In this document: positions 12,716 through 21,329 of the stretch, piece after piece
Layout of the letters: the number at the start of each line of letters is the position of its first letter
Position numbering within the stretch: position 1 is the stretch's first letter
Source of the DNA: a virus
Reading direction: 5' to 3' (one strand)
DNA: 30,534 nucleotides
IMG/VR virus record: IMGVR_UViG_3300032087_002038
Span: 1-30,534 of that record
Notes under the pieces: generated by a model
What the model was told of the DNA's origin: nothing
Databases searched by the model: none
Seen by the model: only the letters and a program-made list of their open reading frames with translations
Made by a program: the position numbers and the translations under genes

Positions 12716-15700
12716 CTAACTTGCTATTTCACCAAAACCTTTTGCTACATAATCAAACCTTCTACCTACACCATTACCAGCACTATTTTTAAATTGTATA
12801 GTAAAACCTGTAGCACTTTCATTAGTTATAACATAAAAATCACCAGTTGTTAAGTTAGATGAACTTATTCCAATACCTTGAACATCTTTAAAACTTGGTG
12901 AATATGTAATTGCTTTTGTACCTGTTGAATTAGAATAACTTTCATAGGTTGGTAAAGTTGATGATTGTTGTACTTGTGCACCCCATAAATAAACACTTCC
13001 GGCATTCTCTAAATCATATTGATCTGGATATATATAAAAAACTGAAGTTGTTGTAAAAGTTACAGTTCCTATAATTGAACATCTATACCAACCATCTGTG
13101 CCAATTGCTGAAATAGAAGCTGTAACATTACTTGCACCACCTACAGAAGTTACCAAAGAAGAAGTTCCATTGCTTAAATTAAATACAGCCCTAAAGTATT
13201 GTGATAAATCTGCTTTTCCATATAATAAAGTAACAGTATTATTTGTATTTGCTTTTGCATAACATGAAACAGTGTATGTGCCTGCATCAGTATGAAAGGC
13301 ATATTTGTAAACTGCTCTAAAACTTACATTTGTTTTTGCTACTAAATCTGCTGTAACTTGACCATTTATAGGATTAGCAATTTGGTCTGCTGTAACTGTA
13401 ATATTTACACCACTACCATTATTAGACCAACTATTAAATTCTTCAGAGTTTGGAACTTGATTACCCCAACTTGCTATATTTCCTTCAGCATGAGTTCTAT
13501 CTGGCATATCTATTTCTACTGATAAAGCTGATATTTGATGTGTTGCTTCTGGATCTGTACTTGTCATGTTAACTTTAAATTTTAAACCTCTTGCTTTATA
13601 ATCACCAACATAAAATTTTCTAAACTCAGTATATGTTGGAAGTGTTGCTGTTATTAATTGATTTTGATATTGTCTTAATCCACCAGAGAAACCATATTTC
13701 CACCCTACATTTGGTTCACTTCCTCTTATAAAGATATAATTAGTACCATTGGCAGTAATAAATCCACCAAAATCACCACCTGCATAACTACCACTATAAC
13801 TTGCAGTAGTTGAACTACCCACTAAAACATCATCTACAAATATTCTGCCAGTTCCAGAAAGATTCACTTCTACTACCAATGTATGTAATTGTCCATCAGT
13901 AGGTAAATCTGTTTTTGGTACATCTACAATTACTTTACTATTACTTGGAGTATCATTAGCACCATCGCCAAAAGCCAATCTAAAAGTATCAGTATCGTGA
14001 AAACCAACTGTTAAACCCCTACCACTTGCTCCAACTTCAATTACAGTACAAGCAACATCAACAACTCTAGGAAATACAACTTCACAAGCAAAAACAACAT
14101 TTTGACTTATTGAAAAATTAGAATTAGCAAGACTTGTATTTGCTGATAACGTGCTTGTTAAGGTTAAACCACTTTCAACAGTAATAGTTGGATTATCTTC
14201 AGTAGTTGCAACAAGTAATTCAGCATTAGTATCATCAAATGCTTGAGCATCTCCATCAAATAAACCAGATCTATCGTCAAAATTACCTATTACATCATCA
14301 AATAAGTTAACATAATCAGTTCTAACTACATTTGTTGTAGCTGTAACACGACTTGTATAAATAGCACCTAAATCTATTGCATTATCAAATTCATAAGATC
14401 CACTTGATTGAATAGTTCCACCACCACCATCAAATAGACCAGTTCCATCATCAAAATTACCTGTTTTAGAATCAAATACTAAACTAGTATCTAATTGTAA
14501 TTTATTATCTACAACAACCATATTTGTTCTAGTTCCACTAAAAGAAGGATGTTGTGTAGATGTAGCAACTGCATTTAAGCCTTTAATGTCCTCTATTATA
14601 GCTACTTTAGAAGTAGCATTAGTTGAAGCATTACCTAATTTATCAACTGCTTTTATAAAATAAGTTCCTGTCATTGCCGGTGCAATAGCTGTATTTGCGG
14701 GTCTTGATACTTTAGTTAAAAGATCTATTGAATTAGCATAAGTACCACCAGTTGTTTCTCTACAATGTCTGATTCTATAATGAGATAAATCTAAATCAGT
14801 TACAGGTGTCCAAGATAAATGTGCTTCAGTATTTACAATATTAACACTAAAATTAGTTACATCTTGAGGTGGTGCAGTTTTACCTACTATTTGGTGTTGT
14901 GTTGTTGTAAAAGAAGATCCACTAATTCTAGTAATTGATCTTGCTCTAACATCATAAATTGCATCATCTTCTACATTAACTAATTCAAAACGATTGCCAG
15001 AAGCTTTTCCCAAGTTAATATAATTAGTATCAGTTGTTTTTTTAGCTTGTACTTCAAAATCAGTTACAAATTCATCATTTACAGTTAAATCAACTATTAA
15101 AACACTTATTGCTTCTTCATTTAATGCTCTTAATTCATCTGATACTGCCATAACAGGTTGTGCAACATCAAAAGGATTAGTTAAAGTTGTATTGTCTTGC
15201 TGAAAAGCTTTTTCATCTACAAGAGGTGTCCAATCATAAACTTGTTCATTTATTTCTCTAAGTGTTAAATCAACACCAATAACAGGATTACCACCATCAT
15301 CATTTTGTATTGCTAATCCCCATTCAGCTATTTCAAAAGGTTTTAAGCCAAAACCAAATCTATTATTATTGACTTGTACCACATCACCAACATCTAATTG
15401 AAAAGCTTTTAAAGAACAAAACATTGTCATTGTTACTTTTTGTCTATTTCTAAATAAAGCAATTTTAGATAATCTTTGTGCCATACTTTGAGAAGTTGTA
15501 AATGGTAAATCTAGATCTAGAAACTTTCTATCACCACCATCTTCAGTTTCAAAAGTAGAAGAAGTAAAAGCTGGATAATCAGCGGCAATAAAATTATTTG
15601 TAGGTGATGTAAAAATTCCTTTAACAGCATTATAATTATCTCTTTGGGATCTAGCTGTTTGTAATCCTATAGCACCTCTTACATCACTATCATCTAATGT

Positions 15701-16675
15701 AACAGTTGGAGAAACATATTTAGCCGCTTTTACTTTGAATTTTCCATTACTATAAACAACAATACCACCCATTGAAGTAAGCAAATTCTCTAAAGTTTGT
15801 TTTGGTGTTGAATTACTTTCAAAAGTTCCATTAAGAGTATATTTATTTTCAGTTCCACCTTCTCGAAGTGAGATACTTTCTTCACAAATATTTGCCACAG
15901 TTGTAAAAGATGTATCATCTATTTCATCTGAACTAGCACCAAATCCATACTTACTATCAGTTAAATAATCTCTTATACATAATGAAGGATTTGTAGAATA
16001 AGCTGTATTAGTTGTTCTAGGATCATATACTTTTTTCCCTTGAACTATTGCAGATATATTAGGCAATCCATTAGGAAAAGCATCTGCATCAAATTTTAGT
16101 CTTACATAAATATAAGCTATACCACTTAACTTATGATCATTAGTCCATTTACCATCTGATTCAGATACTAGATCACTATCAGCACTTTGATCATCAGTTC
16201 CTAAATGCTTTTTTATCCTAATTAAATTAGCATATTGACTAGGTGCAGTAGCATTTCCACTACCATCTAAAGTCAAAGCTTGATCATTGACATATAATGT
16301 ACCAATTTGATTAACTTCATGTGTGGCAAGTAAAACAACTATATGTAAATATTGATTATTATCAGTTGTTTCAGCAAATCCCATTACTCCAGAAACTCTT
16401 GTTTCACCATAAATTATTCTTCTTGGTACAGTTGGTTGTTTAATTAATTGTGTTCTTTGTTGTGATTGACTAGTAAAATCACTAAATGAAGGCAATTTAG
16501 GTTTAGGTGTTAATGTTTGTAGAGCGGCAGTTGCAACAGCAGTTATAGCATATGCTTTAGCAAATAAAACTAAACTACTTCCACCAGTTGCAGGAGCTAA
16601 AGCTACAGCGGCGATTGCTGATACAAGTGTTGCCGGGTTTGTTAATGCTCTAGTTAAGTTTTTAAAAAAACCCAT
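12716..16675 (-). CDS. Tail tip attachment protein (lambda J-like)
   Basis: This 1319-aa protein is the largest in the window. Residues about 10-55 are hydrophobic Ala-rich helices. About 70-500 is the J-type hub (PTVPRRIIYGETRVSGVMGF, VYDPR, NPSLCIRDYLTDSKYGFG, LDVGDVVQV). About 600-690 is a fibronectin III domain (APPQDVTNF, AHLSWTPVTDLDLSHYRI). About 738-813 carries two Asp-rich GNFDD-x2-GLFDG repeats. About 840-985 is a LamG-like lectin insertion (FACEVVFP, RIFVDDVLVGSS). About 1070-1250 is a carbohydrate-binding-like module (EFNSWSNNGSGVNITVTADQ, WYRCSIIGTVTF). It forms the central tail tip, contacts the host receptor and triggers DNA release. It overlaps the upstream gene by one base. 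Confidence 0.88.
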   Translation of the reverse strand: MGFFKNLTRALTNPATLVSAIAAVALAPATGGSSLVLFAKAYAITAVATAALQTLTPKPKLPSFSDFTSQSQQRTQLIKQPTVPRRIIYGETRVSGVMGFAETTDNNQYLHIVVLLATHEVNQIGTLYVNDQALTLDGSGNATAPSQYANLIRIKKHLGTDDQSADSDLVSESDGKWTNDHKLSGIAYIYVRLKFDADAFPNGLPNISAIVQGKKVYDPRTTNTAYSTNPSLCIRDYLTDSKYGFGASSDEIDDTSFTTVANICEESISLREGGTENKYTLNGTFESNSTPKQTLENLLTSMGGIVVYSNGKFKVKAAKYVSPTVTLDDSDVRGAIGLQTARSQRDNYNAVKGIFTSPTNNFIAADYPAFTSSTFETEDGGDRKFLDLDLPFTTSQSMAQRLSKIALFRNRQKVTMTMFCSLKAFQLDVGDVVQVNNNRFGFGLKPFEIAEWGLAIQNDDGGNPVIGVDLTLREINEQVYDWTPLVDEKAFQQDNTTLTNPFDVAQPVMAVSDELRALNEEAISVLIVDLTVNDEFVTDFEVQAKKTTDTNYINLGKASGNRFELVNVEDDAIYDVRARSITRISGSSFTTTQHQIVGKTAPPQDVTNFSVNIVNTEAHLSWTPVTDLDLSHYRIRHCRETTGGTYANSIDLLTKVSRPANTAIAPAMTGTYFIKAVDKLGNASTNATSKVAIIEDIKGLNAVATSTQHPSFSGTRTNMVVVDNKLQLDTSLVFDSKTGNFDDGTGLFDGGGGTIQSSGSYEFDNAIDLGAIYTSRVTATTNVVRTDYVNLFDDVIGNFDDRSGLFDGDAQAFDDTNAELLVATTEDNPTITVESGLTLTSTLSANTSLANSNFSISQNVVFACEVVFPRVVDVACTVIEVGASGRGLTVGFHDTDTFRLAFGDGANDTPSNSKVIVDVPKTDLPTDGQLHTLVVEVNLSGTGRIFVDDVLVGSSTTASYSGSYAGGDFGGFITANGTNYIFIRGSEPNVGWKYGFSGGLRQYQNQLITATLPTYTEFRKFYVGDYKARGLKFKVNMTSTDPEATHQISALSVEIDMPDRTHAEGNIASWGNQVPNSEEFNSWSNNGSGVNITVTADQIANPINGQVTADLVAKTNVSFRAVYKYAFHTDAGTYTVSCYAKANTNNTVTLLYGKADLSQYFRAVFNLSNGTSSLVTSVGGASNVTASISAIGTDGWYRCSIIGTVTFTTTSVFYIYPDQYDLENAGSVYLWGAQVQQSSTLPTYESYSNSTGTKAITYSPSFKDVQGIGISSSNLTTGDFYVITNESATGFTIQFKNSAGNGVGRRFDYVAKGFGEIAS

Positions 16676-17232
16676 TATCTACCCCATACAATTTCTTTAT
16701 CTTGTAAATCAGCTATAAATTCTAATCCTTTATCATTAGGAAAATCTATTTTTTGATCTTCAGATGTGTATCTTCTTTCTCTTGTTCTATCTAAATCTAT
16801 TAATCTACTTTCTGCTGAAACACTTATAGTACAGGTTTGACCACCATCATCTATATTCATTAAATCCATTCTACCACTAAATAAAAGATATGGATCTGAT
16901 ACAACAGCATTTGAACTATCTAATACTCCTAGAAAAACCTTACAAGATCTACCTTGATATGTTTCATTTAAAGCACTTGCAATTAAATCTGAAGGTATTC
17001 CAGATAAAGTTATTGTAAGATTATTAGCTTGTACTTCAGCATTTTCTATAACATTTGATACATTTAAAAAATCTCCACCACCTATATAAGTAGTTCCACC
17101 AAATGTTAGGTTACCATAACCAGTCCAAGCAACAAAATTGCCACCATCAAAAGCCAAATCAATCGCCACAAAAGGAGAAACACTATTGCTTTCAAATATT
17201 GTATTAACTGCACTTGTTACACTCCTACTCAT
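16675..17232 (-). CDS. Tail tip/baseplate hub protein (DUF2163-like)
   Basis: The 185-aa protein resembles the small hub proteins encoded between distal-tail and J-like genes. The central strands (LFSGRMDLMNIDDGGQTCTI, then SVSAESRLIDLDRTRERRYT) and the terminal SEDQKIDFPNDKGLEFIADL match the family ending in a tryptophan-rich IVWGR. It probably links the distal tail ring to the tip protein. It overlaps the distal-tail gene by 4 bp and the tip gene by 1 bp. Confidence 0.75.
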   Translation of the reverse strand: MSRSVTSAVNTIFESNSVSPFVAIDLAFDGGNFVAWTGYGNLTFGGTTYIGGGDFLNVSNVIENAEVQANNLTITLSGIPSDLIASALNETYQGRSCKVFLGVLDSSNAVVSDPYLLFSGRMDLMNIDDGGQTCTISVSAESRLIDLDRTRERRYTSEDQKIDFPNDKGLEFIADLQDKEIVWGR

Positions 17233-17858
17233 ATTGATTCTATCGCTCCAAATGTCATAGAATAAAAACTATCTTGACTAATAGACCATTGATGTTCTGG
17301 TGTATTAAGTCTAAATAATCCTTTAGCATCTGAAACTACTACAGTATCACCATCTGAAGGTGATGATCTAAGGTCTGGATATATTGTTAATGATACTTCA
17401 CCAGAACTATTAGAATTAGCATCATCTAGAACTTTGTATAATCTAGATGTTAACCCAGTACCTAATTGAATATAATCACCAGCTTTTAGATAACCTGTTT
17501 GACTTGTAGGAACTCCATCTATATTTAAAGTATCTCCAGTTTGACTTGCTCCATTAACAACTGGTGTTCCTGCTGAACTAGAAGCTGTTCCTCTTGGTAC
17601 TGAAGCATTTGGATCACCTAATAAGAATGTTCCAAATTGTCCATATAACTTTAGAAAAAAAGTATTCCATTGTTCAGCATCCTCTCTTTTCATTGGTGCT
17701 AAAGTTACATCAGCTTCAAATCTCTCACCTTGATTTCTAAATACTTGAGTTTCATAAGTAAAAGGTGATGTTGTTATTCCTGTAGAACTTCTAGCAATAA
17801 AATTTACTGAAGCTATTCCAGATACACTAGGTAAAGATAAAGGATATGTTATAGCCAT
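17229..17858 (-). CDS. Distal tail-like protein
   Basis: The 209-aa protein starts MAITYPLSLPSVSGIASVNF and contains EADVTLAPMKREDAEQWNTF with a following FFLKLYGQFGTFLLGDPNA, features of a distal-tail/minor tail family found just after tape-measure genes. A beta-rich insertion (GDTLNIDGVPTSQTGYLKAG, YIQLGTGL) resembles a small barrel. It likely forms the ring at the end of the tail tube. It lies 3 bp after the tape measure gene. Confidence 0.75.
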   Translation of the reverse strand: MAITYPLSLPSVSGIASVNFIARSSTGITTSPFTYETQVFRNQGERFEADVTLAPMKREDAEQWNTFFLKLYGQFGTFLLGDPNASVPRGTASSSAGTPVVNGASQTGDTLNIDGVPTSQTGYLKAGDYIQLGTGLTSRLYKVLDDANSNSSGEVSLTIYPDLRSSPSDGDTVVVSDAKGLFRLNTPEHQWSISQDSFYSMTFGAIESI

Positions 17859-17861
17859 AAT

Positions 17862-19448
17862 TTAAACTCCAAATGCAGAAGAAAATGCTCCACCTCTCCT
17901 CTTAGCATCTAAAACAGCACTTTTAGCCGCTTCTGATATTTGAGGAAGCATATTTAATACTTCTGTTCTAACTGTTTGAGATACTCCAGTTGATAGATTT
18001 ATTGTTTGATTAACTACTACTGGACTACCATTACCACCTAATTTATCATTTGGTACTATTGCACCACTTCTATTAGGAACAAATAATTCTGCACCTTTTT
18101 CACCTACTATATAAGGTCTGCCAGATGTAACATTTCCACCTTTTGCCATAAAGGTAGGTACTGTTGTGGCATTACTTGTAGGTGTCAAAAAAGATTGTAT
18201 CCCAGCAAATAAAGGTTCAGTAATTGATTTTCTTATTTGCATCCTTATTAAATCTTCAATAATTGAATTAGCCATATCTCTAAAAGCATCTGAAACTGAT
18301 TTTGTACCTTTAATTAATCCAACTAAACCATCTTCCATTGAAGATAATCCTCTACTAGCAACATTTTCTAATTCATTATCTAATTTTTTTGTTTCTTGAT
18401 TTAATTCAACTGTTTCAAATTTAAATTGTTGAAAAGAATTTGTAGCACCATTTAACCTTTTTGTTAAATTAGCCATTATTTTATCTTGTTGTGATGTTTT
18501 TTCATTTTGTTTTTTTGTATTTTCAACAATTAAACTTACATGACCATTCATATCCATAAATGCTTTTCCAGCATTTTCAATATTAAATGTAATTCTCTCT
18601 ATTTGCTTTTCAAATGCTTCACCAAAAGTAAATTTATTCATCTCAATACCGGCTTTTTTTGCAAGATCAACTATACCATTTAAAAAACCTCTTACTGCTG
18701 AAGATACTCCTGCAAGTCCTCTCATTATATTTACTGTTAAAAATTGTGATAATTTAGCTAATTTTGGCAAAACATTAGCTGTTATTTGTTGCCCAATACT
18801 TGAAAAAGTCCTACCTAATTTATCAAATAGATCATTAGCTTCTTCAACTGCTTTAGCTTGTTCTTGAGTAAGTGTAATTGTAACAGCATTAAATTCATCA
18901 CCTAATTGTTTAAGGTTTTTTGATCCTTGCTGTAAAGTATTGACTAAATTAACACCACTTCTACCAAATAAATCAAATGCAACTCTAACCCTATCTGCTG
19001 GATTTTCTATTTGTGTTAAAGCATCTGAAACTTCATCTAAAAGCTGTCTTGTAGGTTTTATATTATCAGAAGCATCAGTTATTTTTACTCCAAGCATCTC
19101 AAATGCTCTTAAACCAGTTCCAATTCCAGTATTTGCTTCTGATACTGCCCTTGAGAATCTAGTTAATCCTTTTTCTAATTCTTCAGAACTAGCACCAGTT
19201 TGACTAGCGGCAAATTGTAATGATTGAATTTGATTTACTGTAAGACCTAATCTAGCTGAAGATTTTGCTAATTCATCAATACTTTTTGCAAAACCTTTTA
19301 AAGCTACACCACTACCTAAAGCGGCTAATCCACCTTTTAAACTAAAAACTGCTTTACTAACTCTCTTTAATCCACCTTGAACAGAATTAAAAGCTTGTTG
19401 TGTTTTATTTAAAGCTGTAATTCTAATTTTTAGATTTGGATCTGCCAT
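17862..19448 (-). CDS. Tail tape measure protein
   Basis: The 528-aa protein starts with a basic helix and the phage tape-measure pattern (LKIRITALNKTQQAFNSVQG). Helical segments follow, including GLTVNQIQSLQFAASQTG and LFGRSGVNLVNTLQQG, a hydrophobic stretch around 225-255, and a lambda-H-like C-terminus (GGNVTSGRPYIVGEKGAELF, then VPNRSGAIVPN). It sets tail length and is injected with DNA. With about 0.15 nm per residue, 528 residues predict a tail near 80 nm, shorter than lambda; this is a rule-of-thumb inference. It overlaps the end of the frameshifted chaperone frame by 26 bp. Confidence 0.92.
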   Translation of the reverse strand: MADPNLKIRITALNKTQQAFNSVQGGLKRVSKAVFSLKGGLAALGSGVALKGFAKSIDELAKSSARLGLTVNQIQSLQFAASQTGASSEELEKGLTRFSRAVSEANTGIGTGLRAFEMLGVKITDASDNIKPTRQLLDEVSDALTQIENPADRVRVAFDLFGRSGVNLVNTLQQGSKNLKQLGDEFNAVTITLTQEQAKAVEEANDLFDKLGRTFSSIGQQITANVLPKLAKLSQFLTVNIMRGLAGVSSAVRGFLNGIVDLAKKAGIEMNKFTFGEAFEKQIERITFNIENAGKAFMDMNGHVSLIVENTKKQNEKTSQQDKIMANLTKRLNGATNSFQQFKFETVELNQETKKLDNELENVASRGLSSMEDGLVGLIKGTKSVSDAFRDMANSIIEDLIRMQIRKSITEPLFAGIQSFLTPTSNATTVPTFMAKGGNVTSGRPYIVGEKGAELFVPNRSGAIVPNDKLGGNGSPVVVNQTINLSTGVSQTVRTEVLNMLPQISEAAKSAVLDAKRRGGAFSSAFGV

Positions 19449-19919
19449 CTTCTACTATCCTAAAGTAACCATACCATTCATTTATTTCAGATAAAGTTAA
19501 ATGATCAACCTCATCTATTGTTTTGTGTAAGCGATCAGCCAAAGCATATAGGTTTAACTTTAGTTGATCGCCTTTTAGTTTTTTTCAGCTTCCTCAACAC
19601 TTGTAACTTCTCCAATAATACTAGCACCTATATTACTAAGTTTTATTGGATCAAAACCCCTAATAATAGGTTTATCAGCTACAGTAAAAGCTTTTTCTCC
19701 ATCTTCAGTTTCAAGTTTTCTTATAATAAGATCTATTACACCTTCTAAAGTCATCTCATTTAGAAAGTTTTTATACTTGTTTTGAAGATCAATAATATCT
19801 CTAGCAGTTAAAGGTTTTGAATATAGAACTAGAGGATCACCATTTTCACCCCAACCTTCTATCTCAATAACTTTTCTTTCTTTAACTGTTCTAGAAGCAA
19901 TTTCTTTTGCTAAAGACAT
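19423..19919 (-). CDS. Tail assembly chaperone GT-type fusion made by -1 frameshift
   Basis: The zero frame (114 aa, ending at 19575) is followed by a -1 frame that is open from the slippery site to a TAG at 19423-19425, adding 51 residues for a product of 165 aa. The extension includes LYALADRLHKTIDEVDHLTL and SEINEWYGYFRI. The last part closely matches the conserved tail of phage T-type chaperone extensions (L-S-E-I-x-E-W). In lambda and relatives the G:GT ratio controls tape-measure wrapping and tail-tube recruitment. The -1 extension has no own start with a ribosome site and would be untranslated otherwise. Confidence 0.85.
19531..19584 (-). promoter_or_regulatory. Programmed -1 frameshift signal: A AAA AAC plus downstream hairpin
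   Basis: On the minus strand the zero-frame codons GAA AAA AAC TAA contain the classical slippery heptamer A-AAA-AAC (19584 to 19578), and the stop follows directly. Six bases downstream (TAAAAG) is GCGATCA (19571 to 19565), which pairs with TGATCGC (19537 to 19531) to form a 7-bp stem with one further G-U pair. Position and spacing match stimulatory elements of -1 frameshifting. Confidence 0.85.
19575..19919 (-). CDS. Tail assembly chaperone G-like (zero-frame product)
   Basis: The 114-aa protein starts MSLAKEIASRTVKERKVIEI and has the fold pattern of phage tail chaperones (PLTARDIIDLQNKYKNF, then LEGVIDLIIRKLETEDGEKA). It ends EEAEKN with TAA immediately after the A-AAA-AAC heptamer. It lies between the tail tube and tape-measure genes, the expected location. 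It is not part of the finished virion in known systems and acts during tail assembly. Confidence 0.85.
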   Translation of the reverse strand: MSLAKEIASRTVKERKVIEIEGWGENGDPLVLYSKPLTARDIIDLQNKYKNFLNEMTLEGVIDLIIRKLETEDGEKAFTVADKPIIRGFDPIKLSNIGASIIGEVTSVEEAEKN

Positions 19920-19927
19920 AAATCACC

Positions 19928-20314
19928 TTAAACAGTAGTTTTAGTTAAACCACCAGATCCTTGAAAGCTTATTTCTGCTTCAACAATACCATCAAAAGAT
20001 GAATTTACATTAAATGCAGTAACAAAAGCAGTTCCACTATAATAAGTATCACCACTTGTATTGCCTTCTGGATAAACTTCTAATGTAATACTAGAACCAA
20101 CTGAACAAGCTACTTGCCCAGAATCTGTTTCATCCCAATTTACTGAAGCACTTCCATCAAATTGCTTTAATCCTAAAAGGTATGATCTTGCACTATCACC
20201 CATTTTAGTTTTCTCGATTGTATCAGCAGTTTCATTAATACTGAAACTTTTGATTTCTCCTAGAGTATCAGAACCAATTTTAATAGTTCCCTCTGATCCT
20301 GCGTGTGTAGCCAT
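19928..20314 (-). CDS. Major tail tube protein
   Basis: The 128-aa protein starts MATHAGSEGTIKIGSDTLGE and is beta-rich with the tube-protein layout: an N-terminal strand pair (IKSFSINETADTIEKTKMGD), a central region (FDGSASVNWDETDSGQ) and a C-terminal strand (AFVTAFNVNSSFDGIVEAEI). This resembles lambda V/phi13-type tube subunits without an extra Ig domain. Hexameric rings stack to form the tail tube. It lies directly before the chaperone gene, as in lambda-like tail modules. Confidence 0.82.
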   Translation of the reverse strand: MATHAGSEGTIKIGSDTLGEIKSFSINETADTIEKTKMGDSARSYLLGLKQFDGSASVNWDETDSGQVACSVGSSITLEVYPEGNTSGDTYYSGTAFVTAFNVNSSFDGIVEAEISFQGSGGLTKTTV

Positions 20315-20327
20315 AATTTATCTCCTT

Positions 20328-20771
20328 CTAAATAGCAGTTTCCACATCATTTTCTTTAGCACGATAAAGTGCTTCTATAGTAAATCTTCCTATAGCAATA
20401 GGCTGTTCACCTTCTCCACTATATTCAGATTCAAAGGATGTTATTTTGCTATCTTTAACAAGATTATTCAAAGTAACATCACCCGCTAAAGCTTCTTCAA
20501 CTTCAACAGATATATCATCTAATGTATTATCATAATCAGCAGTAGCTTTTACATATGCTTCTACACCAATCTCTAGTATCCTTGTAGTGCTTCTAGGAAC
20601 AGTTATTGTATCATAATCAGTTGTTTCACTCTTTGTAAAGATACATAAACCCGGAAGATCATTACTTTCTAATGGATAAATTCTTGATCTGAATACTCTT
20701 GATCCAGTAGTAGTTAATCCTGTTAAATCAGTTACTACTCTATCTCTTATCTGTTCTCTTAGATGTGCCAC
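20328..20771 (-). CDS. Tail terminator (lambda U-like)
   Basis: The 147-aa protein begins MAHLREQIRDRVVTDLTGLT and carries SRVFRSRIYPLESNDLPGLC, a typical start for tail terminator/gpU-like proteins. An alternating beta/alpha body follows (RILEIGVEAYVKATADYDNT, LDDISVEVEEAL). The family caps the tail tube when it reaches the length set by the tape measure and mediates joining to the head. It overlaps the upstream connector gene by one base. Confidence 0.8.
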   Translation of the reverse strand: MAHLREQIRDRVVTDLTGLTTTGSRVFRSRIYPLESNDLPGLCIFTKSETTDYDTITVPRSTTRILEIGVEAYVKATADYDNTLDDISVEVEEALAGDVTLNNLVKDSKITSFESEYSGEGEQPIAIGRFTIEALYRAKENDVETAI

Positions 20772-21082
20772 TAAACAACCTCTAATAAAAGATTAGTCAT
20801 CCCTGTTCCATCATCTTGAACTACTCTTATTTTATAAGCTACTGAATTTATTGTAATATCATCTCCTTCAGTTGCACTTGATACATCTGCTGTTCTGCAC
20901 ATAAATCTAGGCTGTTGAACTGAAACACCTACTGTGCCAGTTGCATCAACTTCAATATGTTCATTATCAAAAATGCCTTTAATATCAACTGCTGAACCAC
21001 CTTGAACAGTATAACTAGCTGTAGATCCAAAATCATCTACATCTAAAAATATTAATCTATCATCAGCAGTTTCTACAGCCAT
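20771..21082 (-). CDS. Head-tail joining protein (lambda FII-like)
   Basis: The 103-aa protein contains LIFLDVDDFGSTASYTVQGG near the start, and VDIKGIFDNEHIEVDATGTV followed by GDDITINSVAYKIRVVQDDG. These are the hallmarks of the FII/neck family sometimes annotated as an ATP-binding sugar transporter-like phage protein. It should form the interface between head connector and tail terminator. One-base overlaps with both neighbours indicate coupled translation. Confidence 0.78.
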   Translation of the reverse strand: MAVETADDRLIFLDVDDFGSTASYTVQGGSAVDIKGIFDNEHIEVDATGTVGVSVQQPRFMCRTADVSSATEGDDITINSVAYKIRVVQDDGTGMTNLLLEVV

Positions 21083-21276
21083 TATTCACCTTCTGGAGTT
21101 TTTAATTCTTTAATTGCTTTATTACTTAATTTTTTTGTTTTCTTTTGAGTGCTTTTTTCAGCATAACCTCTAGCTATAAGTTTCTCAGCTACTCTATCAT
21201 CAAGATCTACAGTTGTACCTTTATGAAGATTACCACCAGTTCCTACATAGCATTTTTCTAAAATTTTAACTTCCAT
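21082..21276 (-). CDS. Small head/connector-region protein
   Basis: The 64-aa product starts MEVKILEKCYVGTGGNLHKG and has a compact beta/helix N-terminal domain (VDLDDRVAEKLIARGYAEKS), with a basic Lys/Thr tail (TQKKTKKLSNKAIKELK). Similar small proteins lie between capsid and connector genes in many siphoviruses and are generally unassigned. AAAGG precedes the start. It lies just after the putative attenuator hairpin. Confidence 0.6.
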   Translation of the reverse strand: MEVKILEKCYVGTGGNLHKGTTVDLDDRVAEKLIARGYAEKSTQKKTKKLSNKAIKELKTPEGE

Positions 21277-21287
21277 AATAAACCTTT

Positions 21288-21318
21288 ATAAAATGGGGAG
21301 CAGTTTAATCTACTCCCC
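21288..21318 (-). terminator. Hairpin after capsid gene, attenuator or weak terminator
   Basis: On the minus strand GGGGAG pairs with CTCCCC (21318-21313 with 21300-21295), with two further inner A/G-C/T pairs after a single mismatch and a loop of about six. It is followed by ATTTTAT. It lies in the only real gap between the capsid and connector genes. The short U-rich tail suggests partial termination that would leave more capsid than connector mRNA. Confidence 0.55.
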
Positions 21319-21329
21319 TAATTACCTAA

